Source: JBBQFC01 sp038321615 | Lineage (GTDB): Bacteria > Bacteroidota > Bacteroidia > Flavobacteriales_D > Cryomorphaceae | Length of the DNA: 62,165 bases | Direction: 5' to 3' | Assembly (NCBI GenBank): GCA_038321615.1 | Contig: JBBQFC010000014.1 | Location: 1-62,165, forward strand | In this document: positions 16,020 through 23,836 of the stretch, piece after piece | Position numbering within the stretch: the first letter of the stretch is position 1 | How the letters are laid out: the number at the start of each line of letters is the position of its first letter | The notes under the pieces: generated by a model | What the model was told of the DNA's origin: nothing | What the model saw: only the letters and a program-made list of their open reading frames with translations | Database searches by the model: none | Program-made: the position numbers and the translations under genes

Positions 16020-17192
16020 TTAAGAAACCGCGAGAACCAATCCTTTTAAATAGGAACCTTCGGGATGAAAGATAGAGACAGGGTGATCTTCGGGTTGATG
16101 AAGGTGGTGCAGAATTCGGACGTTGCGACCGGCTTCTATGGCTGCGGCAGCAATGGTGTGTTCGAAAAGCTGTGTGTCCACGACCTGTGAACAGCTAAAG
16201 GTGAAGAGAATTCCATTGGGCTTAAGGATTCGCAGCGCTCTTGCATTCAATCGCTTGTATGCCTGCACGGCCTTGTGACGCGCTGAAATATGCTTGGCGA
16301 AAGCAGGCGGATCCAATACAATAAGGTCGTAGCCTGCGTTGCCCGCTTCTTCCGACGACAAATAGGTAAGCGCATCTCCTTGCAGGCTTTCATGGTCAAG
16401 CGTTTGGAAACCATTCAATTCTAAATTGGCTTCCACCAGGCTCATGGCGAGCTTCGAACTATCGATGGAATGCACTGCTTCGGCTCCTGCTCGTAGCGCA
16501 TACATGGAGAAACCGCCGCTGTAGCAAAAACTATTGAGCACCTTTCGGCCCTGTGCATATTTGGCCAAAAGCGCTCGATTCTCACGCTGATCTAAAAAGA
16601 AGCCCGTTTTCTGCCCGCGAGCTACATCTACCTTGAATTTTACCCCGTGTTCTAATATTTCGACTTCCGCTGTTTGTTCACTATCCAGAATTGTTTCTAA
16701 GCCTTTCTCTGCCGACTTAACAATTACTTCTTTAAGCGATGAGCCATAAACGGCGGCCAGCGCTTCTTTAATGAGTTCAGCGTCGGCCATCATACCCGCG
16801 CTATGCGCCTGTAGCACCACCACACCGTTATAATAGTCAATGATCAATCCGGGCAATTGGTCGCCTTCGCCGTGAACCAAGCGGTAAGCATTGGTTTCCG
16901 TGTTTTCTGTAAGACGGGCGGAACTGCGTATGGCAAGCGCTTCGCGAAGTTTTGCCTCGTAATGCGCTGCAGTAATTTCCATCTTCTCGAAAGCCAATAT
17001 GCGCACCGCTATACTGGCTGATCCAAAATGACCCGTTGCCAGGATATTGCCTTGTTGGTCTGACACATAAATCTTTTGTCCATCTTGCATTTCAACGGGA
17101 ATGTGTTGCAGTGCGCCAGAGAAAATCCATGGGTGGCGCCGTTGAATGCTTTGAAGTTTACCAGATTTTAGTTGCAAAGTCGAATAGCTCAT
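16020..17192 (-). CDS. RlmI-like 23S rRNA (cytosine-C5) methyltransferase
   Basis: A 390-residue class I rRNA methyltransferase of the RlmI/YccW type. Residues about 1-80 are a PUA-like RNA-binding domain (RRHPWIFSGALQHIPVEM, VRILAFEK). The SAM domain follows with QKTGFFLDQRENR, VLNSFCYSGGFSMYALRAGA, the adenosine-binding acidic residue in VHSIDSSKLAMSLVEANLEL, and the motif LIVLDPPAFAKH. SCSQVV near the end carries the second conserved Cys. In E. coli RlmI methylates C1962; the same site is likely here but not proven. It heads a two-gene operon with fmt, and a TACTTTTG -7 element sits at 17209-17216. Confidence 0.9.
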   Translation of the reverse strand: MSYSTLQLKSGKLQSIQRRHPWIFSGALQHIPVEMQDGQKIYVSDQQGNILATGHFGSASIAVRILAFEKMEITAAHYEAKLREALAIRSSARLTENTETNAYRLVHGEGDQLPGLIIDYYNGVVVLQAHSAGMMADAELIKEALAAVYGSSLKEVIVKSAEKGLETILDSEQTAEVEILEHGVKFKVDVARGQKTGFFLDQRENRALLAKYAQGRKVLNSFCYSGGFSMYALRAGAEAVHSIDSSKLAMSLVEANLELNGFQTLDHESLQGDALTYLSSEEAGNAGYDLIVLDPPAFAKHISARHKAVQAYKRLNARALRILKPNGILFTFSCSQVVDTQLFEHTIAAAAIEAGRNVRILHHLHQPEDHPVSIFHPEGSYLKGLVLAVS

Positions 17193-17208
17193 GGGTTAAA
17201 TTGAACCG

Positions 17209-17216
17209 CAAAAGTA
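17209..17216 (-). promoter_or_regulatory. -7 element of the rlmI-like/fmt operon
   Basis: TACTTTTG on the minus strand, an exact TAnnTTTG match, 16 nt before the start codon. A TTG sits at 17233-17235, three bases short of ideal spacing. Confidence 0.55.
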
Positions 17217-17294
17217 CGGTTTGCAACGGATGCAACTCTTTTTATCAAATTCTTCTGCCAAAAGCTCGCAATGGGCGGCTTGGGCAAAGCATGG

Positions 17295-19169
17295 TTAAAC
17301 CCCGTTTTCTTTGATCCAACGCTCCACAGCGCTGATCTCATTGGGTAAAAAAGTTTGCAGCGCCGAAATCCTATCCGATTCATTTTGATTGCTTTGTAAG
17401 ATAGCAAGTATGGTTTCAAATTTCTTGTTTGTCAATCCTATTTTTCGCTGGATTAAGCAAACATCGCATTTGCCGCAAGCTTTCGTGTCGAATTCACCGA
17501 AGTATTTAAGCAGATTGCGACTCCGACAAAGAAAATCGTTTTTGGCATATTGTTCCATGTAATCCAATCCGCCGAGAATTCTCCGGCGCTGAGACGCTAG
17601 CCGCGTTTTATCAATTGTTAAGGCATCAGAGTGTACGCGCTGTCCGTTAAATTGGAGCAAGGGAAGCTCCGATTGAAGCTCGTACCGCAAAACTCTGAAC
17701 TCTGCGAGTTGGGTAAGCATACCCTTCACATCATCGGGCGCAACACCTAATTTGGTGGCTAGATTGTTTTCAGAAATTGGGATGGGATAATCGAAAAGAC
17801 CTTCATAAGAGCGCATAATAAGGTGTAGCAGCTTTTCAAACCGAGGATTCCCAATAATAAAGCTGTATAAATCCTTCGCGGCCATTGGTGAAAAGATTTT
17901 CGACGGAGTAAATACTGCTTCACTCAGGTTAATGTATTCTGCCCATTCTAAAAATTTCAACGCTCCTGCCATTTTTGGAGCACTCAAGCCCCATTTTTTT
18001 GCAAAAGTAGAGATGTCAAACGGGTATGCTTGCCCATTGGTTATACCTGTTGCGATTTGATAATGGTTTGCTAAGGATTTGTACGCCAAAGAAATATCTT
18101 GCTCTGTGGGAATAGCCGAGAGAACGCGCTCGCGCATATCGGCCACGTCTATGGGTTGCACGAGTGCCACGGCGTACGAAAGCTTTCCATCGCGCCCAGC
18201 CCGACCTGCTTCTTGAAAATAGCCTTCCACCGTAGGCGGCAGCTGCAGGTGAATTACAAACCGCACGTTGGGTTTGTCTATACCCATGCCGAACGCGTTT
18301 GTGGCGACCACCACTTGGGCTTGGTCCTTAATCCATAAATCCTGAGCTTCCGATCGGACTTTGTAGTCCATACCGCCGTGGTAAGCCACGGCTCTAATAT
18401 TGTTGGCACGCAGCAATTGGGCGTAGCGCATTGTATCGCGCCGGGTGCTTACATATACAATACCCGAGCCTTGCATCTTTCGAGCTATGGTACAAATTCT
18501 ATTTAGTTTAAAATTCTCATTTTGAACAACATAGATTAGATTATCTCGAGCGAAGCTATTGGTGAAAATTTTAGGCTTACGCAGTTCGAGTTGCTGCACA
18601 ATATCGCCAAGTACGGTATTGGTAGCGGTGGCCGTTAAGGCTATTATTGGAACTTCCGGCAGCAGCTTACGCAGGGTGGCAATTTGCCGATAAGCAGGGC
18701 GAAACTCGTGGCCCCATTCACTTATGCAATGTGCTTCATCTACTGCTATAAGGCTCACCTTCATCTTTCGAAGCCTTACTTGTACTATTTCGGAGAGCAG
18801 CCTTTCCGGCGATAGGTATAGAAACTTGGTGTCTCCAAATACGGCATTGTCAAGGGCTATATCTATTTCTCGCTTGGTCAGGGTAGCGTTGATGGCTATT
18901 GCTTTAATGCCTTTCTTCCGCAGTTGATCCACTTGGTCGCGCATGAGTGCTATCAATGGGGAAACTACTATACAGACTCCTGCGCGCAGCATAGCAGGTA
19001 CTTGGAAACACACAGATTTTCCTCCGCCCGTCGGTAAAAGGGCAACCGTATCGACCCCGGCTATTACGCTGGCTACAATTTCTTCTTGAAGCGGCCTAAA
19101 ACTTTGGTGGCCCCAGTATTTTTTGAGAATACCAATGCGCGCTTCTTCGGTGCTATCGCTTGTGATCAT
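17295..19169 (-). CDS. recQ: RecQ family ATP-dependent DNA helicase (Zn cluster at the C-terminus)
   Basis: A 624-residue 3'-5' helicase. HQSFRPLQEEIV is motif 0 and LLPTGGGKSVCFQVPAM is Walker A (K51). VDEAHCISEWGHEFRPAYR is the DEAH box with the RecQ aromatic loop, and the second RecA domain shows FGMGIDKPNVRFVIHL and QEAGRAGRDG. The order after the helicase core is unusual. About 200 residues with winged-helix-like character come first, and the four-Cys zinc cluster (C548, C565, C568, C571) is near the end; E. coli RecQ has zinc then winged helix, and this protein has no HRDC domain. I know this layout from other Bacteroidetes RecQ proteins. Single gene, divergent from ilvE. Confidence 0.95.
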   Translation of the reverse strand: MITSDSTEEARIGILKKYWGHQSFRPLQEEIVASVIAGVDTVALLPTGGGKSVCFQVPAMLRAGVCIVVSPLIALMRDQVDQLRKKGIKAIAINATLTKREIDIALDNAVFGDTKFLYLSPERLLSEIVQVRLRKMKVSLIAVDEAHCISEWGHEFRPAYRQIATLRKLLPEVPIIALTATATNTVLGDIVQQLELRKPKIFTNSFARDNLIYVVQNENFKLNRICTIARKMQGSGIVYVSTRRDTMRYAQLLRANNIRAVAYHGGMDYKVRSEAQDLWIKDQAQVVVATNAFGMGIDKPNVRFVIHLQLPPTVEGYFQEAGRAGRDGKLSYAVALVQPIDVADMRERVLSAIPTEQDISLAYKSLANHYQIATGITNGQAYPFDISTFAKKWGLSAPKMAGALKFLEWAEYINLSEAVFTPSKIFSPMAAKDLYSFIIGNPRFEKLLHLIMRSYEGLFDYPIPISENNLATKLGVAPDDVKGMLTQLAEFRVLRYELQSELPLLQFNGQRVHSDALTIDKTRLASQRRRILGGLDYMEQYAKNDFLCRSRNLLKYFGEFDTKACGKCDVCLIQRKIGLTNKKFETILAILQSNQNESDRISALQTFLPNEISAVERWIKENGV

Positions 19170-19266
19170 TGAGGCGACAAATTACTATTTTTTTAAGCAC
19201 TAAAATAGCGTGCTCTTCCACACCTAAGATGCTATCCTACAAAGTTTAAGGAGTCGATAATCGCTT

Positions 19267-19294
19267 AGTGTCAAAGGTACATTAAGTTGACACT
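19267..19294. promoter_or_regulatory. Candidate operator: inverted repeat upstream of ilvE
   Basis: AGTGTCAA (19267-19274) and TTGACACT (19287-19294) are perfect complements with a 12-nt spacer. The half-site centres are 20 bp apart, two helical turns. The repeat ends 13 nt before the ilvE -33 element, in the space divergent from recQ, so it could bind a dimeric regulator of either gene. Confidence 0.5.
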
Positions 19295-19307
19295 TAATTT
19301 GTTATGC

Positions 19308-19338
19308 TTTGAACCGCATATCGAATTCTGTATTTTTG
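19308..19338 (+). promoter_or_regulatory. Perfect-consensus Bacteroidetes promoter of ilvE
   Basis: TTTG (19308-19311), exactly 19 nt, then TATTTTTG (19331-19338). This matches TTTG-N19-TAnnTTTG at every fixed position. The ilvE ATG is at 19356. Confidence 0.85.
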
Positions 19339-19355
19339 TCCGAATAAAATAGCAC

Positions 19356-20423
19356 ATGATTTCAACAGATACCATAAAAATTCAAAGGACTTCCGCGAGC
19401 CGACTTCCTTCGACCGACTTTAGCGAGCTCAAATTCGGGCGAACCTTTTCGGATCACATGTTTGTGATGGATTACTTAGACGGCAAGTGGCAGACTCCGC
19501 AAATTGCTCCTTTTCAGAATCTAAGTATGTCGCCGGCCACTTCGGTGATCCATTATGGCCAAAGTATTTTTGAAGGTCTCAAGGCGTTTAAGAATGAAAA
19601 AGGTCAGTTTGGTATTTTCCGACCAGACCGAAATATTGAGCGGATGAATAAATCGGCGATACGTATGTGTATGCCCGAAATACCCGTTGATATTTTTAAA
19701 GAAGCCTTGCGCGAACTGGTACGTTTAGACCATGAATGGATTCCCACAGGCGAAACTTCATCGCTCTACATCCGTCCGGTGTATTTCGCTATCGATGAGT
19801 TTATTGGTGTGAAAGCAAGCGAAAACTACCGCTTTTTGATTTTCACATCTCCGGTAAATGCCTATTACACGCAGCCGGTGAAAGTAAAAGTGGAAACCCA
19901 CTATACCCGCGCTAGTCGGGGCGGTACTGGTATGGCCAAGGCTGCTGGAAATTACGCGGGCTCGCTTTATCCTGCTCGTTTGGGCAACCAACAGGGCTTC
20001 GACCAACTGCTTTGGACCGATTCGAAGGAGCATAAGTTCATCGAAGAGAGCGGGACTATGAACGTAATGTTTCAAATCGATGGTAAAGTGATCACCCCGG
20101 AGCTCGGTGAAACCATTCTCGCTGGCGTAACCCGTCGCAGCGTAATCGAACTGTGTAAAGATTGGAATATACCCGTCGAAGAGCGACGCGTTTCGGTTGA
20201 AGAAGTCATTCTGGCAATTCGTCAGGGAAGATTGCAAGACGCTTTCGGATGTGGAACTGCCGCCACCATAGCGCAAATCAAGGCGATTGGAAACGAAGAA
20301 GAGCTACTTGAGCTTCCCGCTCCCGAGCAGCGCGAACTGTCCAATAGGCTGAGTAAGCATTTCGTGGATATAAAAAAATTCAGAGTACCCGACGTCCACC
20401 ACTGGATGGAAGATCTCTCCTGA
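19356..20423 (+). CDS. ilvE: Branched-chain amino acid aminotransferase
   Basis: Interconverts valine, leucine and isoleucine with their 2-oxo acids using glutamate/2-oxoglutarate. At 355 residues it is the long (type II) BCAT. Signatures are SVIHYGQSIFEGLKAFKNEK, FRPDRNIERMNKSA, YIRPVYFAIDEFIGVKASE, the PLP lysine K195 in GGTGMAKAAGNYAGSL and EESGTMNVMF at the cofactor site. AFGCGTAATIAQIK near the C-terminus completes the substrate-binding side. A consensus housekeeping promoter precedes it and an inverted repeat lies just upstream of that promoter. A long hairpin at 20441-20470 closes the unit against the convergent sixA-like gene. Confidence 0.97.
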   Translation: MISTDTIKIQRTSASRLPSTDFSELKFGRTFSDHMFVMDYLDGKWQTPQIAPFQNLSMSPATSVIHYGQSIFEGLKAFKNEKGQFGIFRPDRNIERMNKSAIRMCMPEIPVDIFKEALRELVRLDHEWIPTGETSSLYIRPVYFAIDEFIGVKASENYRFLIFTSPVNAYYTQPVKVKVETHYTRASRGGTGMAKAAGNYAGSLYPARLGNQQGFDQLLWTDSKEHKFIEESGTMNVMFQIDGKVITPELGETILAGVTRRSVIELCKDWNIPVEERRVSVEEVILAIRQGRLQDAFGCGTAATIAQIKAIGNEEELLELPAPEQRELSNRLSKHFVDIKKFRVPDVHHWMEDLS

Positions 20424-20440
20424 TTGTCCTTCCAGGCATT

Positions 20441-20470
20441 ATAGCGAACCGCCTACGGGCGGTTTGCTAT
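20441..20470. terminator. Bidirectional hairpin between ilvE and the sixA-like gene
   Basis: Arms 20441-20453 and 20458-20470 pair over 13 positions (one G-T) around loop TACG. The right arm directly abuts the sixA-like stop codon at 20471. The U-tracts are poor on both sides, so it may act mainly as a 3'-end stabilising structure. Confidence 0.6.
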
Positions 20471-20971
20471 TTAATCAAAATCGGAATCCTTCGGAAATAG
20501 CTGGTATTCGATTTTGCCGGTCCCAAAGGAAACCAACTCCCAAGAATGGAAAGGGAACGAGATTTTAACGATTCCCGCTGTGGGGAGATTGGGCAAATCA
20601 AAATCGGCGAGTTCGTTTACCAAGTCTGTGAGTCCGGGATTATGCCCAAAGACCGCCAAGCTATTCACTTTGTCGCCCACTTGGTTGATCGCACGGATGA
20701 TCGTTTTTGGAGAAGCATGATAAAAACTGTGGTCTTGTTGAATCGCGCTTCCATGGTAAGCCAATTCAGAGGCTATCAATCTTGCGGTTGCGATTGCCCG
20801 CACCGCAGGACTAGAAATTATCAAATCGAAGTTTTCCTTTCGATCTACTAAGTTTTGTCCGGCTAAAGGTGCATCTCGCAATCCACGTGTGTTTAAAGGC
20901 CGCTCGAAATCGTTCAGAGAAGTATTATCCCAGCTCGATTTTGCATGGCGGATGATGAAGAGTGTTTTCAT
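20471..20971 (-). CDS. SixA-like histidine phosphatase
   Basis: A 166-residue histidine phosphatase of the short SixA type. The phosphorylated histidine is in LFIIRHAKSSWDN (H8), the second arginine patch is in LIISSPAVRAIATARLI, and the second catalytic histidine is in VFGHNPGLTDLVNELADF. In E. coli SixA removes phosphate from a phosphohistidine protein of the nitrogen phosphotransferase system; Bacteroidetes homologs are uncharacterised. Its ATG lies one base after the LpxL-like gene's stop codon, so it is translated from the same transcript as the second gene. Confidence 0.9.
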   Translation of the reverse strand: MKTLFIIRHAKSSWDNTSLNDFERPLNTRGLRDAPLAGQNLVDRKENFDLIISSPAVRAIATARLIASELAYHGSAIQQDHSFYHASPKTIIRAINQVGDKVNSLAVFGHNPGLTDLVNELADFDLPNLPTAGIVKISFPFHSWELVSFGTGKIEYQLFPKDSDFD

Positions 20972-20972
20972 A

Positions 20973-21845
20973 TCAATTTCTACTGTGCTTCCACCTTCTG
21001 TGGCTCCAAAGCCACCAAGCTGGATCGCGGATGATTGCTGCTTCTAAAGCTTTTACATGCAGCTCGGTAATTTCAAAAGGTTTGCAAAGCCTGGGGTGCT
21101 CTGAGAGTATCGAAAACTCCACTTCATAACGACCCCTCCTAATTTTTCGAATATCGATGAATACTACGGCCATGTCGAGTTTGGTAGCTACTAATTCAGG
21201 ACCCAAAAATACTGGAGTGTCTTGATTCAGAAACGTGGTGCGATACTTAATATCTTGGCGCATGGGGCTTTGATCGGCTAAAAAGTAGGTCATAGTAATT
21301 TCCCCTGCGTTGGCCTCGCTCATCAGTTTGCGAATACTCTCCGTGTTGGTCGTCATATGCACGCCATACTTCGATCGTAAATCGGTGATCAGCTTATCGA
21401 AACGCTTGTTTTTAAGTGGTTTATAAATCGCCCAAACTTTATGGTCGATTTTTTTGGGAAGCAGTGACAGGTATTCCCAATTGCCGTAATGGCCCAGTAC
21501 GCCCACCACACCTTTTCCTTTGGCATAAAGCGTATTGATCAATTCGGGATTCAGAAAATGGTAGTATTTCTCCATTTCTCCAGCGTTCCGATGCAACGGA
21601 TACACCCACTCCATAAAACTATCGCAGAGATGCCGGTAGAAGTCTTTTTCAATTTTTCGCAGCTCGATGGTCGTTTTGTCGGGAAAGCTTTTCTCCAGAT
21701 TTTCGCGGACTACGGATTTGCGATAACCCACCAGGCGATATACTATAAAATAGATGATGTCGGAGATCACAAACAAGACCCGAAGTGGAAGCAAGGTTAG
21801 CAACCAGAGTGGAGCGTAGGCAAGCCAGAAGATTATTCTATTCAT
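20973..21845 (-). CDS. Lipid A biosynthesis acyltransferase (LpxL/HtrB-like)
   Basis: A 290-residue lysophospholipid acyltransferase-type membrane enzyme. An N-terminal hydrophobic anchor (IIFWLAYAPLWLLTLLPLRV plus FVISDIIYFIVYRLV) is followed by RENLEKSFPDKT and the catalytic HX4E motif GHYGNWE with His at about residue 119. YFLADQSPMRQDIKY is the second conserved block. Such enzymes add a secondary acyl chain to lipid A from acyl-ACP, or in some Bacteroidetes transfer acyl groups to ornithine or flexirubin-type lipids, so the acceptor is not settled. The start is ATG 21843-21845. It is divergent from the WYL regulator gene and heads a two-gene unit. Confidence 0.88.
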   Translation of the reverse strand: MNRIIFWLAYAPLWLLTLLPLRVLFVISDIIYFIVYRLVGYRKSVVRENLEKSFPDKTTIELRKIEKDFYRHLCDSFMEWVYPLHRNAGEMEKYYHFLNPELINTLYAKGKGVVGVLGHYGNWEYLSLLPKKIDHKVWAIYKPLKNKRFDKLITDLRSKYGVHMTTNTESIRKLMSEANAGEITMTYFLADQSPMRQDIKYRTTFLNQDTPVFLGPELVATKLDMAVVFIDIRKIRRGRYEVEFSILSEHPRLCKPFEITELHVKALEAAIIRDPAWWLWSHRRWKHSRN

Positions 21846-21884
21846 CAATGCGCCGAAATTAAGCTTTTAGGCTTTGGGGAATGG

Positions 21885-21892
21885 TATCTTTG
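21885..21892 (+). promoter_or_regulatory. -7 element of the WYL regulator gene
   Basis: TATCTTTG, an exact TAnnTTTG match, 48 nt before the ATG at 21941. A TTTG at 21873-21876 is too close to be the -33 element. Confidence 0.5.
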
Positions 21893-21940
21893 AACGGTTC
21901 AAACTTAACTCATTTCGGCATCTACCAGCCTTGAGAATTT

Positions 21941-22981
21941 ATGCCTGCCAATAAATACGCCCTTCTTCGTTACCGAATTATTGATCGAAAGATCAGTTCC
22001 AAATCCCGTCCCTATCCCACCAAAGAAGCCCTCCGGCAGGCCTGTGAAGAAGAATTGTATGGTAGCGAAGGCGATAACGTGTCGCTTAGTACGATCGATA
22101 AAGACTTGTACGCTATGCGCAATGAGTCGAATCTCGGATTTTACGCTCCGATTTCTTTTAGCAAAATACGCATGGGCTATTATTATAAAGACCCCGACTA
22201 CACCATCGAAAATATGCCATTGAGCGATGAAGAAGCCGAAGCCATTCGGTTTGCAGCTCAAACATTCTCCCAATTCCGCGGGCTCGATTTCTTCAAGTCT
22301 TCGGCCTCCGCTATCGATAAAATCTTAGATCGATTTGCGCTGAGCGGAACTGCTAAGGACGGTGCCATCGACAGTTACGTTCAATTTGAAATGGCTCCAA
22401 GCTATAAAGGTGGAGAGTACCTACCTGTATTACTGGAAGCTATCAAATCGCGCCGCGCCGTTTCATTTTCTTACGAGAAATACACTGGTACCAAAGCTAA
22501 ATCTTATCAACTTCATCCCTATTTGCTAAAGGAGTATCGCAATAGGTGGTACGTTATAGGGTTCAACCCCGAAAAGAAAGCGGTAGTGGTTTTCGCACTC
22601 GATCGCCTTATCGGCGATTTGAAGTTGGGCGATGAGAAGTTCGCAATAGTTCCAGGTTTCAATCCAAAAATATACTTCGAATACAGCCTTGGAATAACGG
22701 CGACTGAAGATGCCCCAAGCGACGTTCGCCTGCGGTTTACACCCCTTACCGGTAAGTATATCGAATCTACTCCGCTTCACCATTCTCAAAATGTGCTTCG
22801 AAACGACGAAGTAGCCTTCGATATCGGTCTCCATCTTTGTATCACCAAGGAATTGCTCATGCAGGTACTCAGCTTTGGCTCTGACGTCGAAGTAATGGCT
22901 CCGCCAAGTTTAAAGTCGCGGATTGAAGCCGAATTAAAAAAAGCGAATGCGAATTATGCTAAGCGTGAAAAATTGAAATAG
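21941..22981 (+). CDS. WYL-domain transcriptional regulator
   Basis: A 346-residue regulator. The first 90 residues (NKYALLRYRIIDRKISSKS, then YPTKEALRQACEEELYG, VSLSTIDKDLYAMRNESNLGF) form a winged-helix DNA-binding head. From about residue 160 a WYL domain follows: EAIKSRRAVSFSYEKYTGTK, KSYQLHPYLLKEYRNRWYVI then GFN, where RWYVIGFN is this protein's version of the W-Y-L motif. A C-terminal extension (SDVRLRFTPLTGKYIESTPL onward) is the WCX module. WYL domains sense nucleic acid or small ligands and often control DNA-damage or defence genes. Here the nearest downstream genes are two orphans sharing a leader element, possible targets (inference). Confidence 0.9.
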   Translation: MPANKYALLRYRIIDRKISSKSRPYPTKEALRQACEEELYGSEGDNVSLSTIDKDLYAMRNESNLGFYAPISFSKIRMGYYYKDPDYTIENMPLSDEEAEAIRFAAQTFSQFRGLDFFKSSASAIDKILDRFALSGTAKDGAIDSYVQFEMAPSYKGGEYLPVLLEAIKSRRAVSFSYEKYTGTKAKSYQLHPYLLKEYRNRWYVIGFNPEKKAVVVFALDRLIGDLKLGDEKFAIVPGFNPKIYFEYSLGITATEDAPSDVRLRFTPLTGKYIESTPLHHSQNVLRNDEVAFDIGLHLCITKELLMQVLSFGSDVEVMAPPSLKSRIEAELKKANANYAKREKLK

Positions 22982-22996
22982 GTTCACTGCCCAAAT

Positions 22997-23123
22997 GCCG
23001 TCGCATGCGTCTCGCGAGCGGCTATTTCATCGCGCATCTAAACGCTCTTATTCAGCTCACAACCTAAAATAAGTCTATCCGCCGTCGCATGCGTCTTGCG
23101 AGTGACTATTTCATCGCGCGTCT
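22997..23123 (+). repeat. Two imperfect 43-bp direct repeats, 84 bp apart
   Basis: Copies at 22997-23039 and 23081-23123 both start GCCGTCGCATGCGTCT and run through CTATTTCATCGCGC. They differ at only a few bases (CTC/CTT, GCGGC/GTGAC, CAT/CGT). They lie between the WYL regulator and the first orphan gene. The GC-rich, palindrome-containing units (TCGCATGCG) look like an intergenic mosaic repeat, not coding DNA. Confidence 0.8.
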
Positions 23124-23218
23124 CGCGCATTCAAACCATCCATTCCATTCTCAATCAGAAGTCCCGGTCGAGACGGCCGGAATAAATACGCCATCGAGCG
23201 ATATATCGAACGGCGGCA

Positions 23219-23236
23219 TTCGAGCGAAGTCGAGTA
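23219..23236 (+). repeat. Short REP-like motif, copy 1
   Basis: CGAGCGAAGTCGAG within this segment nearly repeats CGAGCGGAGCCGAG at about 33677-33690. The motif is partly self-complementary (CGAG/CTCG type) and both copies are intergenic, as expected of a dispersed REP-like element in Flavobacteriales. Confidence 0.4.
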
Positions 23237-23285
23237 CAGTCGAGAACATCACTCGAGCAGGAGCAAGCATAAGTCAGAAATTATT

Positions 23286-23317
23286 TTCACCGCGTAAATA
23301 GGTTACGTTCTCCACCT
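23286..23317 (+). promoter_or_regulatory. Leader element shared by two orphan genes, copy 1
   Basis: The segment TTCAC-N2-CGTAAATAGGT-N2-C-N-TTCT-N-CCAC (gapped) begins 57 nt before the start of the 142-residue orphan. A matching copy lies upstream of the next gene at 23775-23807. The core CGTAAATAGGT (11 nt) is identical in both. Confidence 0.5.
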
Positions 23318-23342
23318 TGAGTTTTACCGAAAACTTAAGGAC

Positions 23343-23771
23343 ATGAAAGATTTAGCACGATTAAATTTCGAACGAAGGGAGCATTATTTCGAGCAGCTCC
23401 AAGTAGTACAACTCGTACTTAACCCCAAAGTAACTGGTTACCCCGAAGTATTTCTCATTTGCACGGAAAGTAAGGGTTCCCAGCAGTTGGAATATGCCTT
23501 GGGCTTGAATCTGGGACAATGGAATAACGTAATGATGAAGGCAATGGACAATACCAAACGATCGGCGCTTTCGGAATCCATAGCCGATATGCTTCGCGGT
23601 GACAGCCAGCGTGGCTGTGAACTGAAAATGCAGGAGCGTTTGGGCGCGGCACTCACTGTGAAGAGCGCGTGTATCACCACCCGACTCCGAAAGTTTATTA
23701 CAGAGAAGCCCAGCCGAACAAGGCCACTCTACTATTACGAGCTCACGCATTTTGAACCACTACGAGCTTAA
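23343..23771 (+). CDS. Unrecognised 142-residue protein (orphan 1)
   Basis: I do not recognise this family. The protein is soluble-looking, with no signal peptide or membrane helix. It opens with a charged segment (MKDLARLNFERREHYFEQLQ), then an alternating hydrophobic part (VVQLVLNPKVTGYPEVFLI), a helical middle (WNNVMMKAMDNTKRSALSES) and a basic end (RLRKFITEKPSRTRPLYYYE). Codon use and frame quality look like those of neighbouring genes, and the start has an A-rich context (GGACATGAAAGA). It is preceded by a leader element also found before the next gene, which suggests common control. It lies downstream of a WYL regulator, its closest potential controller. Confidence 0.65.
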   Translation: MKDLARLNFERREHYFEQLQVVQLVLNPKVTGYPEVFLICTESKGSQQLEYALGLNLGQWNNVMMKAMDNTKRSALSESIADMLRGDSQRGCELKMQERLGAALTVKSACITTRLRKFITEKPSRTRPLYYYELTHFEPLRA

Positions 23772-23774
23772 AAA

Positions 23775-23807
23775 TTCACAACGTAAATAGGTGGCATTCT
23801 GCCACTA
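23775..23807 (+). promoter_or_regulatory. Leader element shared by two orphan genes, copy 2
   Basis: Second copy of TTCAC-N2-CGTAAATAGGT followed by C-N-TTCT and CCAC, 62 nt before the ATG at 23837. The distance from the core to the start codon (44 nt) is close to that of copy 1 (39 nt). Confidence 0.5.
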
Positions 23808-23836
23808 CACCTTTGACTTATCAAACAACAAAAATC

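Noticed and set aside
22997..23123. Possible CRISPR array
   Set aside because: Only two 43-bp units, with imperfect repeats and no spacer regularity or cas genes.
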